DNA of 64,000 bases, taken from Limnochordia bacterium. GTDB lineage: Bacteria; Bacillota; Limnochordia; DUMW01. Positions 43,770-52,299 of this stretch are shown in pieces. The position numbers were made by a program, and so were the translations under genes. Under the pieces are notes generated by a model, which was given only the letters and a program-made list of their open reading frames with translations, had not been told where the DNA came from and made no database searches. The stretch is taken from positions 40,836 to 104,835 of the forward strand of contig JALNWK010000001.1 of the NCBI GenBank assembly GCA_023230925.1, written 5' to 3'. Each line of letters begins with the position of its first letter. Position 1 is the stretch's first letter.

Positions 43770-44867
43770 TCATTTAGCGGGAACCAACTGTGCAGCTAGA
43801 TTGAGAGTCATTACCGCCGAGGCATTTTCCAGGCTTTCAATACGGCTTTCTTTAGGGGGTCCGGCCCATCCTGAACCGAATAACCCTTGGGAATTGCGGC
43901 TCTTGTTCCAGATCGACTCTGCATTCTTCAAAACGAAATCCACATACTTCTCTGGATGGGGGTCCACCCTAATTAGTTCCACCAGATAGCGGATGCAAAT
44001 TCCTTTAAACCCACCGCCATCCCCGGTTCCGTCTTCCTTAAAGATGCCGTTGGTATTTGTCAAGTACTGCATTGAAGCATCAGCCACAAGCCGGGCGTCC
44101 TCTAAGTAATGCTCTTCTCCGGTAAGCTTGTATAGCCATACAGCGGCTCCAATGAAGGTACCTTGGTTATACGTAAAGGTCCAGTAATTAACCCCTGCCT
44201 TTGTTACATGGTCCCAAATCAGGCCCTTGGGAGAGAGTAAATTAGCACGAACCCACTTGTATAGGTCAATGGCCATTAGTAGATCCGTAGGATCCTGGTT
44301 GATCTCATACATGCGAGCAGCAATTATTGCCGCAGGGCAATTGATACAGGCGTTCTTCTCTGTCTTTCGATCCTTTCGCCACCATATACCTCCACCAAAG
44401 TCCTCTGTCCATCCATTCTTGATGTCACTCCACAGAGAGTTGGCCATTCGTAGGTATTTCTGATTGTTAGTGATTTTATAGGCGCGGATGCATCCTAGTG
44501 CCCACCACGCTTCATCGTCATAGAATTGGTTCCTGAAGGTGGGAGTACGGCTACGTTGTCCGGCGTATACCCGTTCCATTATTTCTAGCCACTTTTCATT
44601 TTTTCCCTCAGTTCGTTCTACCCCATCCATGACAGCATCCCACACTTGGGCGAGCCACCAAAAGTCCGTCCAACCTGAACGGTCGCTATACTTGTGGAAA
44701 TGCAGTTGTTCATCATTCCAAAACCCGTCGATCATAGCATCGAGAGCCTCGTCGGCCGCTTGATGCAAATACTCCATGTCCCTTCCCTCCGTCGGTACGG
44801 GCAAGCCCATTGAGGCTATCCCGCAGATGATTAGAGCTAAGACCATAGCTTTGTTAATGAGCGACAA
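43770..44867 (-). CDS. Secreted GH76 endo-alpha-1,6-mannanase
   Basis: A 365-residue glycoside hydrolase of family 76, which cuts alpha-1,6-mannan backbones of yeast or bacterial cell-surface mannans. The (alpha/alpha)6 barrel carries the catalytic Asp-Asp in FYDDEAWWALG (about residues 120-130), plus GGIWWRKD and TFTYNQGTFIGAAVWLYKLT. An N-terminal signal peptide is visible (MVLALIICGIASMGLPVPT). TTG 44867 is chosen for its AAGGAGG site seven bases upstream. It is the first gene of a reverse unit with the CBM-fused binding protein and the LacI regulator, suggesting outside cleavage of mannan and uptake of the products. Confidence 0.93.
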   Translation of the reverse strand: MSLINKAMVLALIICGIASMGLPVPTEGRDMEYLHQAADEALDAMIDGFWNDEQLHFHKYSDRSGWTDFWWLAQVWDAVMDGVERTEGKNEKWLEIMERVYAGQRSRTPTFRNQFYDDEAWWALGCIRAYKITNNQKYLRMANSLWSDIKNGWTEDFGGGIWWRKDRKTEKNACINCPAAIIAARMYEINQDPTDLLMAIDLYKWVRANLLSPKGLIWDHVTKAGVNYWTFTYNQGTFIGAAVWLYKLTGEEHYLEDARLVADASMQYLTNTNGIFKEDGTGDGGGFKGICIRYLVELIRVDPHPEKYVDFVLKNAESIWNKSRNSQGLFGSGWAGPPKESRIESLENASAVMTLNLAAQLVPAK

Positions 44868-44897
44868 TACTCCTCCTCCTTTGTAGTGAAGTGTTCT

Positions 44898-44922
44898 TAA
44901 ACGTTCACATGGTATACGTATA
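44898..44922. promoter_or_regulatory. Candidate LacI-type operators before GH76 gene
   Basis: TATACGTATA (44913-44922) is a perfect 10-bp palindrome with the central CG common to LacI-family operators. The neighbouring TTAAACGTTCAC (44898-44909) also has a central CG with AAACGTT symmetry. Both lie 30-55 bases before the GH76 start on its upstream side. The LacI regulator ending this unit is the likely binder. Confidence 0.45.
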
Positions 44923-45157
44923 AATCGCATCATGTACTAAGTCCTAATAAGTGTATTCGTGATTTGGAAGACATATTCCTTCTTGTAAACGCAGGAACCT
45001 TGGATACGCATACATAAATGTCCAGGCGCTTGCCTAAGCATAGCCAAACCTCGAACAATAAAGAAACGACATCGGTCATAACAAGCCCCACATAATAAGG
45101 GGTTGATGTCACTCACGAAGCCAAAACAGTGGATATATGTATATTACCCCCCTAGGA
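44923..45157. other. Intergenic region, no gene recognised
   Basis: A 235-base A/T-rich stretch between two reverse-strand genes. It presumably holds the GH76 promoter. CCCC/GGGG around 45088-45104 could form a small hairpin after the gene ending at 45158. No reading frame with a ribosome site was found. Confidence 0.35.
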
Positions 45158-46174
45158 TTAAGGCAGATTGATCTCGATCCAATTGTCTACAGCCGAGACG
45201 ATTCGTAGCTCGCCATCGATCAGGCCTGATGCGAAATGGTTCCAGTCCTCTGGGATCGAGACTGTGCTTGGAAAGTACTTTTGGCCTATCTGGCGAAAGG
45301 CACTATATCTTTGCCCAAAGGTTCTCACGAAAACTTGGCGGTGTTCAGTGGGGGTAATCTGCAAAGCGACAACGGGAAAACCATAGGTACCCACGGGCGC
45401 AGTGGTAGACCACACTTTAATTGCTTGGTTTCCATCATAATCATAGACTGCTACCTGGTCGCCATCTTCTGTTGCCAGTACTATCTGCTGCCCCGTCTGA
45501 GTCATGTTCCCAGCAGCGATGAGACCGGCAGGTAGATCTAGAGCTGACTCTTTTGTGAACCCAGGATGGTCATATTCATAGGCAAAGGTCCCATCTGGAC
45601 GTGAGGAAATCAGTCGATAGGCATTGTCGATCTCCAAAAGGGCCATGCCCGAGATAGGTTGAGGGATTTCCTTGGTCCAGATCGGCCTTAACTGCATATC
45701 CTCGGTATTGTAGATTTGGATAAAACCTGTCTTAGTACCAATAATGCCACCAATAATGAGCTCCATGATTGTGGAATGCTCTAGACAAGCGATAGCAAGA
45801 CCCGTAGGCACACCGATACAGGGAGTCCGCGATCGAATAGCTAGCTGGTTGTCCGAGAGTTCTAATACAAAAAGCTCACTATCGGTGGCGGCTGCAATAA
45901 GGGTATGTTTGGTTCCCTGCCAGGGTGGAGAAACAAAGAGGAAGGGCTTTCCCACCTTTGGTCCTCGGATCACAGTGGCAAAGGGTCCTGCTTGTTCCTT
46001 AAGGGTTTCGTTTTCAAAGACTAGTCTGTCTTGTTTTATGATCAGTTGCTGGTTCTGCTGCCTTAGCTCAACTAGTTCTTGTTCTAATGAAGCGCTCTTG
46101 TTTAGCAGATACCAATTACCGCCGACTAGAAGGATAAGCAGAGCAACCAAGAGTACCGCACCGGCTTTGTGCAC
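45158..46174 (-). CDS. Membrane-anchored coiled-coil/beta-propeller-like protein, unknown function
   Basis: A 338-residue protein from GTG 46174, which has GGGAGG nine bases upstream. It has one N-terminal membrane helix (AGAVLLVALLILLVGGNWYLL) and a coiled coil (LEQELVELRQQNQQLIIKQ) at about 30-65. A beta-rich extracellular region follows with repeating strands such as IMELIIGGIIGTKTGFIQIY, YRLISSRPDGTFAYEYD and QQIVLATEDGDQVAVYDYDG, which look like propeller blades of the VCBS/FG-GAP kind. No catalytic motif was seen. It diverges from the secreted protein gene at 46300. A role in envelope sensing or assembly is possible but unproven. Confidence 0.65.
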   Translation of the reverse strand: MHKAGAVLLVALLILLVGGNWYLLNKSASLEQELVELRQQNQQLIIKQDRLVFENETLKEQAGPFATVIRGPKVGKPFLFVSPPWQGTKHTLIAAATDSELFVLELSDNQLAIRSRTPCIGVPTGLAIACLEHSTIMELIIGGIIGTKTGFIQIYNTEDMQLRPIWTKEIPQPISGMALLEIDNAYRLISSRPDGTFAYEYDHPGFTKESALDLPAGLIAAGNMTQTGQQIVLATEDGDQVAVYDYDGNQAIKVWSTTAPVGTYGFPVVALQITPTEHRQVFVRTFGQRYSAFRQIGQKYFPSTVSIPEDWNHFASGLIDGELRIVSAVDNWIEINLP

Positions 46175-46299
46175 AGGATTTTTCCTCCCTTGGTAGATAG
46201 TATGCCTCGATTGCGGTAGAATATAGTTATGTAAGCAAGAACCTAAGCAGGATTTTCTGTGAATCATACGAAATATGCCATTGTATATGGAGGGGTACT

Positions 46300-47100
46300 A
46301 TGGACTGCTCAGATAAGAAAAAGTCTGTCGTAATCGGGGTTAGTCTCCTACTGCTGATCATGTTTGTCAGCCCTTCCTTCGCCCAGCAATTACCACATCT
46401 TCCCTATGGGATGACCTTTGTCTATGAGGTACAGGATGAAGATGCTGATCACGGGCGCATTATTTTGGAGTTTGGCTGGCCTTGTTACGAAGAAAGAACA
46501 AACGTTTATTATCTTCAAGTGATCTGGGAAGAACAGCAGAGTACCTGGAACCAGTGGTCCGCCCGGCAGCGGACAGTCATCGATTTAGATACCTTAGTCC
46601 CTCTGATTTATCACCAACAGGAAAAGACCGCTGACACAGCCTATAGTATTTGTTTTGTATTTGATCGATCCCAGCAGAGGGTATTGTTCTATGAGGATGA
46701 AGGCGGTCCTAAGGAATTAGTATGGATTAAGCAGTGGGACTTGGACTTCCTATCCGTGTTATGCAGGATTATTTCCAACGAGAACTGCCCAGAGGCGGCC
46801 GGGGTAGTCAACCTTCTTGCCCGGGGGGATATGTGGTACGCGGAAGATGGACCCAGTATCCTCAATCTACCGGTAGGAACTTACCTCGCATCGTCTATTC
46901 GGTTAGAGGGGAATCAAGGGACAGAGACCATTTGGGTATGCGGGGAAGATCGTAGGCCCCTTCAGTTTGAACTGAGCACTCCTTGGAGGAAGTATACAGC
47001 TAGATTGGTATCCTTTAGCCAAAGGCAAATGCAGTATCGAACTATCTTGGAGCGGGCTGGCAAAGATGAATCTAAGGTCCCTGTGGGCCATTGGAGATGA
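46300..47100 (+). CDS. Secreted protein, DUF3108-like, unknown function
   Basis: A 266-residue protein with a clear signal peptide (VVIGVSLLLLIMFVSPSFAQQ, cleavage after SFA). The mature part is a beta-rich domain with YGMTFVYEVQDEDADHGRI at the start, and LPVGTYLASSIRL with TIWVCGEDRRPLQFEL near the end. That order resembles periplasmic DUF3108-type proteins, whose function is not established. GGAGGGG precedes ATG 46300. The stop overlaps the larC start as ATGA, so the two are co-translated. A functional link to LarC is not obvious. Confidence 0.7.
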   Translation: MDCSDKKKSVVIGVSLLLLIMFVSPSFAQQLPHLPYGMTFVYEVQDEDADHGRIILEFGWPCYEERTNVYYLQVIWEEQQSTWNQWSARQRTVIDLDTLVPLIYHQQEKTADTAYSICFVFDRSQQRVLFYEDEGGPKELVWIKQWDLDFLSVLCRIISNENCPEAAGVVNLLARGDMWYAEDGPSILNLPVGTYLASSIRLEGNQGTETIWVCGEDRRPLQFELSTPWRKYTARLVSFSQRQMQYRTILERAGKDESKVPVGHWR

Positions 47101-48302
47101 GACTATTGAAAATAGCATATGTAGACTGTTTCTCGGGAGCGAGCGGAGATATGTTCTTGGGTGCCTTGTTTCAGCTGGGATATTCGCCGGAACAATTGCG
47201 CAAGGACTTAGCTGGTGTGAATGTTCATGGCTATGAAGTGGGGCTGGAAACCAGGGTTGTATCTGGTATTTCGAGCATAAAAGCAATCGTCGAAGCCGAA
47301 GAAGAGCACGTACATCGACATTTAGAGGACATTGTTCACCTGATTCGAGAAAGTGACCTTAAGGAGACAATCAAGGCGAAGGGGATCGAGCTTTTTACAC
47401 GGCTAGCTACGGCGGAGGCGAAGGTCCATCATACTACTTTAGATAAAGTCCATTTCCACGAGGTGGGGGCAGTGGATTCCATCGTCGACATTCTTGGCAC
47501 CCTCTGCGGTATTGATTACCTACAGATCGAAGAAATGTACTGCGGAAGTATTCCCCTAGGATGTGGCTTTGTGGAATGCCAACACGGTACCATACCTGTA
47601 CCGGCACCAGCTACCCTGGAATTACTCAAAGGTTATCCGGTTTATCAGACGGACATTGAAGCGGAACTAGTGACCCCCACCGGAGCACTATTACTTACAT
47701 CTTTATGCAAGTTCGAAGCACCACCCCACATGCGCATTACCCACATTGGGTATGGTGCCGGAACTAGGGTACTAGAGTCTCCTAACTTACTGCGGCTTTA
47801 CTTGGGTGAGAAGGCCTCTCCAATCCAGTGGCATGACCTTCCGGGGGAAGGATCCTCTGTTGTTGCAGTGGAAGTGACCATCGATGATATGAATCCTGAG
47901 TTTTATGAGTATGTACTTATTAAGTTACAGGAGGCCGGCGCTCTGGAAGCTTTCTTGACTCCGATCATGGCCAAGAAAAGTCGCCCTGCCACTCTGCTTA
48001 CAGTAATTGCATCTCCCTCTAACGTCGAATCCATTTTGCAGGTAATGTTTCGGGAGACAACAACTCTAGGTGTTAGGCTTCGCCAAGAGAAAATGTATGG
48101 ACTATCCGCGGAGAAACTAAGGGTGGATATGGACGTTCATCACATCGGTGTTAAGATTGCGCGTATTGGACAGGAGGTAGTCAATATTGCCCCTGAGTAT
48201 GAGGAATGTAAGCAGGTAGCACAGGCCCTTGGTTTACCTTTGAAGGATGTCTATGATGGAGCTAAGGAGAAGGCCCGCAAGAAGATTGCCGAACTGAACT
48301 AG
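47097..48302 (+). CDS. larC: Nickel insertion protein LarC (nickel-pincer cofactor synthesis)
   Basis: A 401-residue LarC. It inserts nickel into pyridinium-3,5-bisthiocarboxylate mononucleotide, the pincer cofactor of lactate racemase LarA and related racemases/epimerases. The start AYVDCFSGASGDMFLGAL is diagnostic. FHEVGAVDSIVDILG, CGSIPLGCGFVECQHGTIPVPAPAT, PTGALLL and the C-terminal MNPEFYEYVLIKL ... PIMAKKSRPATLLTVI also fit. LarA, LarB and LarE are not in the window. In Lactobacillus larC is often split by programmed frameshifting (larC1/C2), but here it is one continuous frame. ATG 47097 overlaps the previous stop. With LctBCD it suggests the cell uses both lactate isomers. Confidence 0.93.
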   Translation: MRLLKIAYVDCFSGASGDMFLGALFQLGYSPEQLRKDLAGVNVHGYEVGLETRVVSGISSIKAIVEAEEEHVHRHLEDIVHLIRESDLKETIKAKGIELFTRLATAEAKVHHTTLDKVHFHEVGAVDSIVDILGTLCGIDYLQIEEMYCGSIPLGCGFVECQHGTIPVPAPATLELLKGYPVYQTDIEAELVTPTGALLLTSLCKFEAPPHMRITHIGYGAGTRVLESPNLLRLYLGEKASPIQWHDLPGEGSSVVAVEVTIDDMNPEFYEYVLIKLQEAGALEAFLTPIMAKKSRPATLLTVIASPSNVESILQVMFRETTTLGVRLRQEKMYGLSAEKLRVDMDVHHIGVKIARIGQEVVNIAPEYEECKQVAQALGLPLKDVYDGAKEKARKKIAELN

Positions 48303-48316
48303 TGGGAGGACCTAAT

Positions 48317-50716
48317 TTGCCAATTAAAAAGTTGACGAAAGATGATTTGCGTGCATGCTGCAATATGGAGCAGCTCAGGTTTGAAACAACAAAGGACGTA
48401 CCACAGCTACAAGGGATCATTGGTCAACCAAGGGCGGAACGAGCAATGCAATTCGGGCTGCTCATGGAACGGGCCGGATACAACATTTTCGTATCAGGGA
48501 TACCGGGGTTGGGGAAAAACAGTTATGTTCGTGAAATGGTGAAAGAGGTAGCGGCTAAAAAGTCCGTACCCCGGGACTGGTGTTATGTTTACAATTTTGA
48601 CAAGCCCGATGAGCCTATTGCCTTGGATTTTCCACCGGGAGGCGGAACGGAATTTGCTACCTGGGTGCGGGAACTAGTAGATAGCCTGCAGGAACAGATT
48701 ATGCAGGCCTTTGAAGGAGAGGAATACGCAAAAAGGAAAGCTGCCCTTTTGGAAGACTTTACGAAGGAAAGCCAACAACTTTTTGTAGATTTGGAGAGCT
48801 TTGCCCAAGAGCGGGGCTTTGTATTGAAACGATCCAACGCAGGGCTATCTGCGATTCCTGTTGTAGATGGTCAACCAGTGGACTCCGAAGAGATGCTCAA
48901 ACTAGATGATGATCTTAAGCGCAGACTTGAGTCTAGACATAAGGAACTACAGGAGCATATGTCCGAGACGATTCGCAAGATGCGCTGTCTGGAAAAAGAG
49001 GCAAAAAAGCAGGTGGATAGACTAGAAAAGACTGTGGTGGAGGATATTAGTCTCCAGCCCTTCTTGGACCTGAAGGAGAAATATGCCGATATCGCTCCGG
49101 TTCAGGAATATCTTAATCGAATGCAGGAGGAAATGATTGAAAACCTCGACGAGCTTAAAGATGACGAGCACGGAGGCTTACCAATTCCATGGCTGCGAAG
49201 GATGGGTCGTGAGGCGGGCCTTGCCAAGTATGAGGTTAATCTATTCATAGACAATAGTAACCGATCGGGAGCCCCAGTGGTTTTTGAGCCCAATCCCAAT
49301 TACTATAATCTACAAGGGAAACTGGAATACCGAAGTGAGATGGGGATGTTTGTCACCGATTTTCGCATGCTAAAGCCCGGTGCCATGCACCGGGCTAACG
49401 GGGGGTATCTGGTCTTACAAGCCCAGGATCTACTGAGTAACTATGTTGCTTGGGATGCTATCAAGCGGGTGCTGCGAAGTGGCTCAGTGATGATCGAAGG
49501 TATTAACGAACAGTTGGGACTGACACCTATGGCATCGCTAAAACCTCAGCCCATTCCCATTGATGTTAAAGTAATCTTAATTGGGAATCCGGCACTGTAT
49601 TACCTACTGGAAAACTACGATGAGGATTTTGGAAAGCTATTTAAGGTTAAAGTGGATTTCGATACAGAAACCAATCGGGACAACGACAATGTGGAGAAGT
49701 ACGTCTCACTAATTGCTACAATATGTCACAAAGATAACCTAAAGGATTTCACGAAAGATGCAGTGGCCGAAGTTATCGAGTACAGTTCCAGGTTGGCTGC
49801 CCACAAAAGAAAGCTTAGTACCCAGTTTAACCAGGTCTTGGAGACTATTTATGAGGCCGATGCTTGGGCAGCAGCAGACCGAAGTGAACATGTGGAAAGA
49901 AAACATGTCCAACGAGCCATTGCCGAACGGCGATACCGGGCCAGCCTCTATGAAGAAAAGATCCAGGAATTAATCAACGATGGTAGTATCCTGATTGATA
50001 CCGAAGGGAAAGAGGTTGGACAGGTCAACGGTCTTGCGGTCATTGATCTAGGGGACTATATGTTTGGTAAGCCAAGTCGAATTACTGCTGAGACGTTTGT
50101 AGGTGAAGAGGGTGTCATCAACATTGAGCGGGAGGCAAGACTAGACGGACGCATCCACAACAAGGGTGTGTTAATCCTAAGCGGCTACCTAGCCGGTCAA
50201 TACGCTAGGGAATACCCACTATCATTATCTGCCACCCTTTGTTTTGAGCAAAGCTATGATGGAGTGGATGGTGATAGTGCTTCCAGTGCTGAGCTTTATG
50301 CTTTGCTCTCTAGTTTAGCGGGAGTGCCAGTCAATCAAAGCCTGGCAGTAACTGGTTCCATCAACCAAAAGGGTGAGGTTCAACCCGTGGGGGCGATCAA
50401 CGAGAAAATCGAAGGCTTTTTCGCGGTGTGCAAAGCTAGAGGTCTTACGGGTGATCAGGGTGTGGTTATTCCCCACCGGAACATGGATAACTTAATGCTA
50501 TGCCAAGAAGTTGTTGGTGCCGTGGAAGAGGGATTGTTTCACATCTATGCGGTGGAGCATGTCAACGAAGGTATCGAACTGGTCACTGGCGTACCTGCAG
50601 GTAAACGTCGAACTGATGGTACCTATGAAAAGGGAACGATTAACTATCTCGTGGAGAAGAAGCTGGCCCAAATGGCCAAAAATTTGTCAGCTTTCAAAGA
50701 AGATGTGGACGGCTAG
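48317..50716 (+). CDS. Lon-like AAA+ protease (LonB-related, AAA_32 type)
   Basis: A 799-residue ATP-dependent protease-like protein, cytoplasmic. The N-terminal part has the P-loop GIPGLGKNSYV (about residues 60-70), in which the usual Thr/Ser after the lysine is Asn. A long coiled coil lies at about 130-260. A second ATPase part contains MHRANGGYLVLQAQDLL and a sensor region (VKVILIGNPALYYLL). The C-terminal Lon peptidase domain keeps the Ser-Lys dyad: Ser in DGVDGDSASSAELYALL and Lys in PVGAINEKIEGFF. TTG 48317 has GGGAGG seven bases upstream. Relatives are uncharacterised Lon paralogues of Bacillota. It is probably co-transcribed with larC (15-base gap) and ParA. Confidence 0.9.
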   Translation: MPIKKLTKDDLRACCNMEQLRFETTKDVPQLQGIIGQPRAERAMQFGLLMERAGYNIFVSGIPGLGKNSYVREMVKEVAAKKSVPRDWCYVYNFDKPDEPIALDFPPGGGTEFATWVRELVDSLQEQIMQAFEGEEYAKRKAALLEDFTKESQQLFVDLESFAQERGFVLKRSNAGLSAIPVVDGQPVDSEEMLKLDDDLKRRLESRHKELQEHMSETIRKMRCLEKEAKKQVDRLEKTVVEDISLQPFLDLKEKYADIAPVQEYLNRMQEEMIENLDELKDDEHGGLPIPWLRRMGREAGLAKYEVNLFIDNSNRSGAPVVFEPNPNYYNLQGKLEYRSEMGMFVTDFRMLKPGAMHRANGGYLVLQAQDLLSNYVAWDAIKRVLRSGSVMIEGINEQLGLTPMASLKPQPIPIDVKVILIGNPALYYLLENYDEDFGKLFKVKVDFDTETNRDNDNVEKYVSLIATICHKDNLKDFTKDAVAEVIEYSSRLAAHKRKLSTQFNQVLETIYEADAWAAADRSEHVERKHVQRAIAERRYRASLYEEKIQELINDGSILIDTEGKEVGQVNGLAVIDLGDYMFGKPSRITAETFVGEEGVINIEREARLDGRIHNKGVLILSGYLAGQYAREYPLSLSATLCFEQSYDGVDGDSASSAELYALLSSLAGVPVNQSLAVTGSINQKGEVQPVGAINEKIEGFFAVCKARGLTGDQGVVIPHRNMDNLMLCQEVVGAVEEGLFHIYAVEHVNEGIELVTGVPAGKRRTDGTYEKGTINYLVEKKLAQMAKNLSAFKEDVDG

Positions 50717-50733
50717 AGAAGGGAGGAAGGATC

Positions 50734-51492
50734 ATGTCTCGGATTATTGCTGTGGCAAATCAAAAGGGGGGTGTTGGTAAGACTACGTCTACCCTGAATC
50801 TAGGTGCGGCACTTGCGGAAATGGGTAAGCGCGTACTATTTGTGGACTTAGATCCCCAAGGTGGCCTTACGGTCTCTTGTGGATATGAACCGGATACACT
50901 ACCTAAGACGATCTACAACGCAATGATGCGCGGGCTCGATGCTAAGGAAATCATGTTGACCACCGAGTTTGGACCCGATCTTCTTCCGGCCAATATTGAT
51001 CTGTCATTAGCTGAAATGGATTTAATTGGCACAGTCTCTAGGGAAAGGCGCTTAGGAATCGTGTTACGTGAGGTGCGGGATAACTACGACTTTATTTTAA
51101 TAGACTGCCAGCCCACATTGGGCCTCTTAACATTGAATGCCCTTGCGGTTGCCGATGAGATGCTCATTCCCGTTGCCTGCGAATTCCTGGCACTGCGGGG
51201 GGTCAAGGCCTTGTTAAAAATGTATGGCAAGGTTCGGCTACAGTTGAACAGTAAGTTGAAAATCGTGGGTATACTACCAACGATGTATGATGAACGAACA
51301 AGGCACTCCAAATCGGTTCTTGAGGAGATCAATACCACCTTTGATGGCAAGATACCTGTATTTGATGTAGTGATCAAAAGGAGCATCCGTTTTGCTGAAG
51401 CAGCCCAAGCAGGCCAACCGATTATGATTTATGCTAAGCGGGTAGAGGGGGCTAGTGCTTATCGGAAGTTGGCGGAGATCTTGACTGCTTAG
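50734..51492 (+). CDS. ParA/Soj-family partition ATPase
   Basis: A 252-residue deviant Walker A ATPase: NQKGGVGKTTSTLNLGAAL (with the extra signature lysine), LFVDLDPQGGLT, FILIDCQPTLGLLTLNAL and VGILPTMYDERTRHSK. Full ParA length without an N-terminal HTH matches chromosomal Soj. ParB and a parS site (TGTTTCACGTGAAACA type) are not seen in the window, and the usual rsmG-soj-spo0J setting is absent, so this may be an accessory ParA that positions other cargo. GGGAGGAAGG precedes ATG 50734. It lies 17 bases after the Lon-like gene. Confidence 0.92.
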   Translation: MSRIIAVANQKGGVGKTTSTLNLGAALAEMGKRVLFVDLDPQGGLTVSCGYEPDTLPKTIYNAMMRGLDAKEIMLTTEFGPDLLPANIDLSLAEMDLIGTVSRERRLGIVLREVRDNYDFILIDCQPTLGLLTLNALAVADEMLIPVACEFLALRGVKALLKMYGKVRLQLNSKLKIVGILPTMYDERTRHSKSVLEEINTTFDGKIPVFDVVIKRSIRFAEAAQAGQPIMIYAKRVEGASAYRKLAEILTA

Positions 51493-51523
51493 TTATGGAT
51501 GCAATAGATAGGCAAGCCCTCGG

Positions 51524-51553
51524 TTGACACCAAAGAAGCCTTATCTGTATAAT
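51524..51553 (+). promoter_or_regulatory. Sigma-A promoter of the cysE-cysS-mrnC-rlmB operon
   Basis: Perfect TTGACA (51524-51529) and perfect TATAAT (51548-51553) with 18-base spacing, about 62 bases before the cysE ATG. The short leader leaves no room for a cysteine T-box. Confidence 0.85.
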
Positions 51554-51615
51554 TAAGCAAAGATCTATCTATTTGAGCCTTAGATTACCTGTAACATGGA
51601 GTGAGGGGGCCCCGG

Positions 51616-52284
51616 ATGTTTGCTACATTCAAGGCGGATATTAAAGCGGTATTTGAACGAGACCCGGCGGCAAGGAGCTTGCTTGAGGTACTTTTGTGTT
51701 ACCCCGGTTTACATGCCATCTTTTGGCACCGTATCGCTCACTTCTTTTATACCAGGCGTCTTTTTCTAGTGGCTCGGATTATATCCCAGTTAACCCGGTT
51801 CTTTACAGGGATTGAGATTCATCCTGGAGCAGTTATCGGTAAAGGATTCTTCATTGACCACGGTATGGGTGTTGTGGTTGGGGAAACAGCGGAGATCGGA
51901 GATAACGTGACCCTGTATCAGGGTGTGACCCTAGGCGGGACCGGAAAAGAGAAGGGGAAAAGGCATCCTACCATTGGTAATAACGTGATGATTTCGGCGG
52001 GAGCTAAGGTATTGGGGTCTTTTAGTGTCGGTGAAAATGCTAAAATTGGGGCAGGGGCCGTTGTCTTAAGAGAGGTACCGCCTAACAGTACTGTTGTTGG
52101 TGTTCCCGGAAGAGTGGTCATTCAGGATGGACGGCGGGTACAAGGGGTGGACCTAGACCACGATAACCTACCGGACCCAGTGGAAAAGATGTTGCGTTGT
52201 ATGCAACGGCGGATTGATAGTCTAGAGGAGAAAATTACGGAAATTGAAAAAGCGCAAAGTGGCCGAAGTGCGGACGCTTCGTAG
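51616..52284 (+). CDS. cysE: Serine O-acetyltransferase
   Basis: Acetylates L-serine with acetyl-CoA, the committed step of cysteine synthesis. From ATG 51616 (GAGGGGG site) it has 222 residues, the short Bacillota form. The helical N-terminus contains LLCYPGLHAIFWHRIAHFFY. The left-handed beta-helix starts at GIEIHPGAVIGKGFFIDHGMGVVVGETAEIGDNVTLYQGVTLGG and includes the catalytic His-Asp pair and the acetyl-CoA-binding GVPGRVV end. It is the first gene of the conserved cysE-cysS block, making the amino acid that the next gene charges to tRNA. Confidence 0.97.
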   Translation: MFATFKADIKAVFERDPAARSLLEVLLCYPGLHAIFWHRIAHFFYTRRLFLVARIISQLTRFFTGIEIHPGAVIGKGFFIDHGMGVVVGETAEIGDNVTLYQGVTLGGTGKEKGKRHPTIGNNVMISAGAKVLGSFSVGENAKIGAGAVVLREVPPNSTVVGVPGRVVIQDGRRVQGVDLDHDNLPDPVEKMLRCMQRRIDSLEEKITEIEKAQSGRSADAS

Positions 52285-52299
52285 AGGGGAATGACTTAA

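Noticed and set aside
51554..51615. A T-box leader before cysE-cysS
   Set aside because: Only about 60 bases lie between promoter and start, and no T-box consensus or specifier stem is present.
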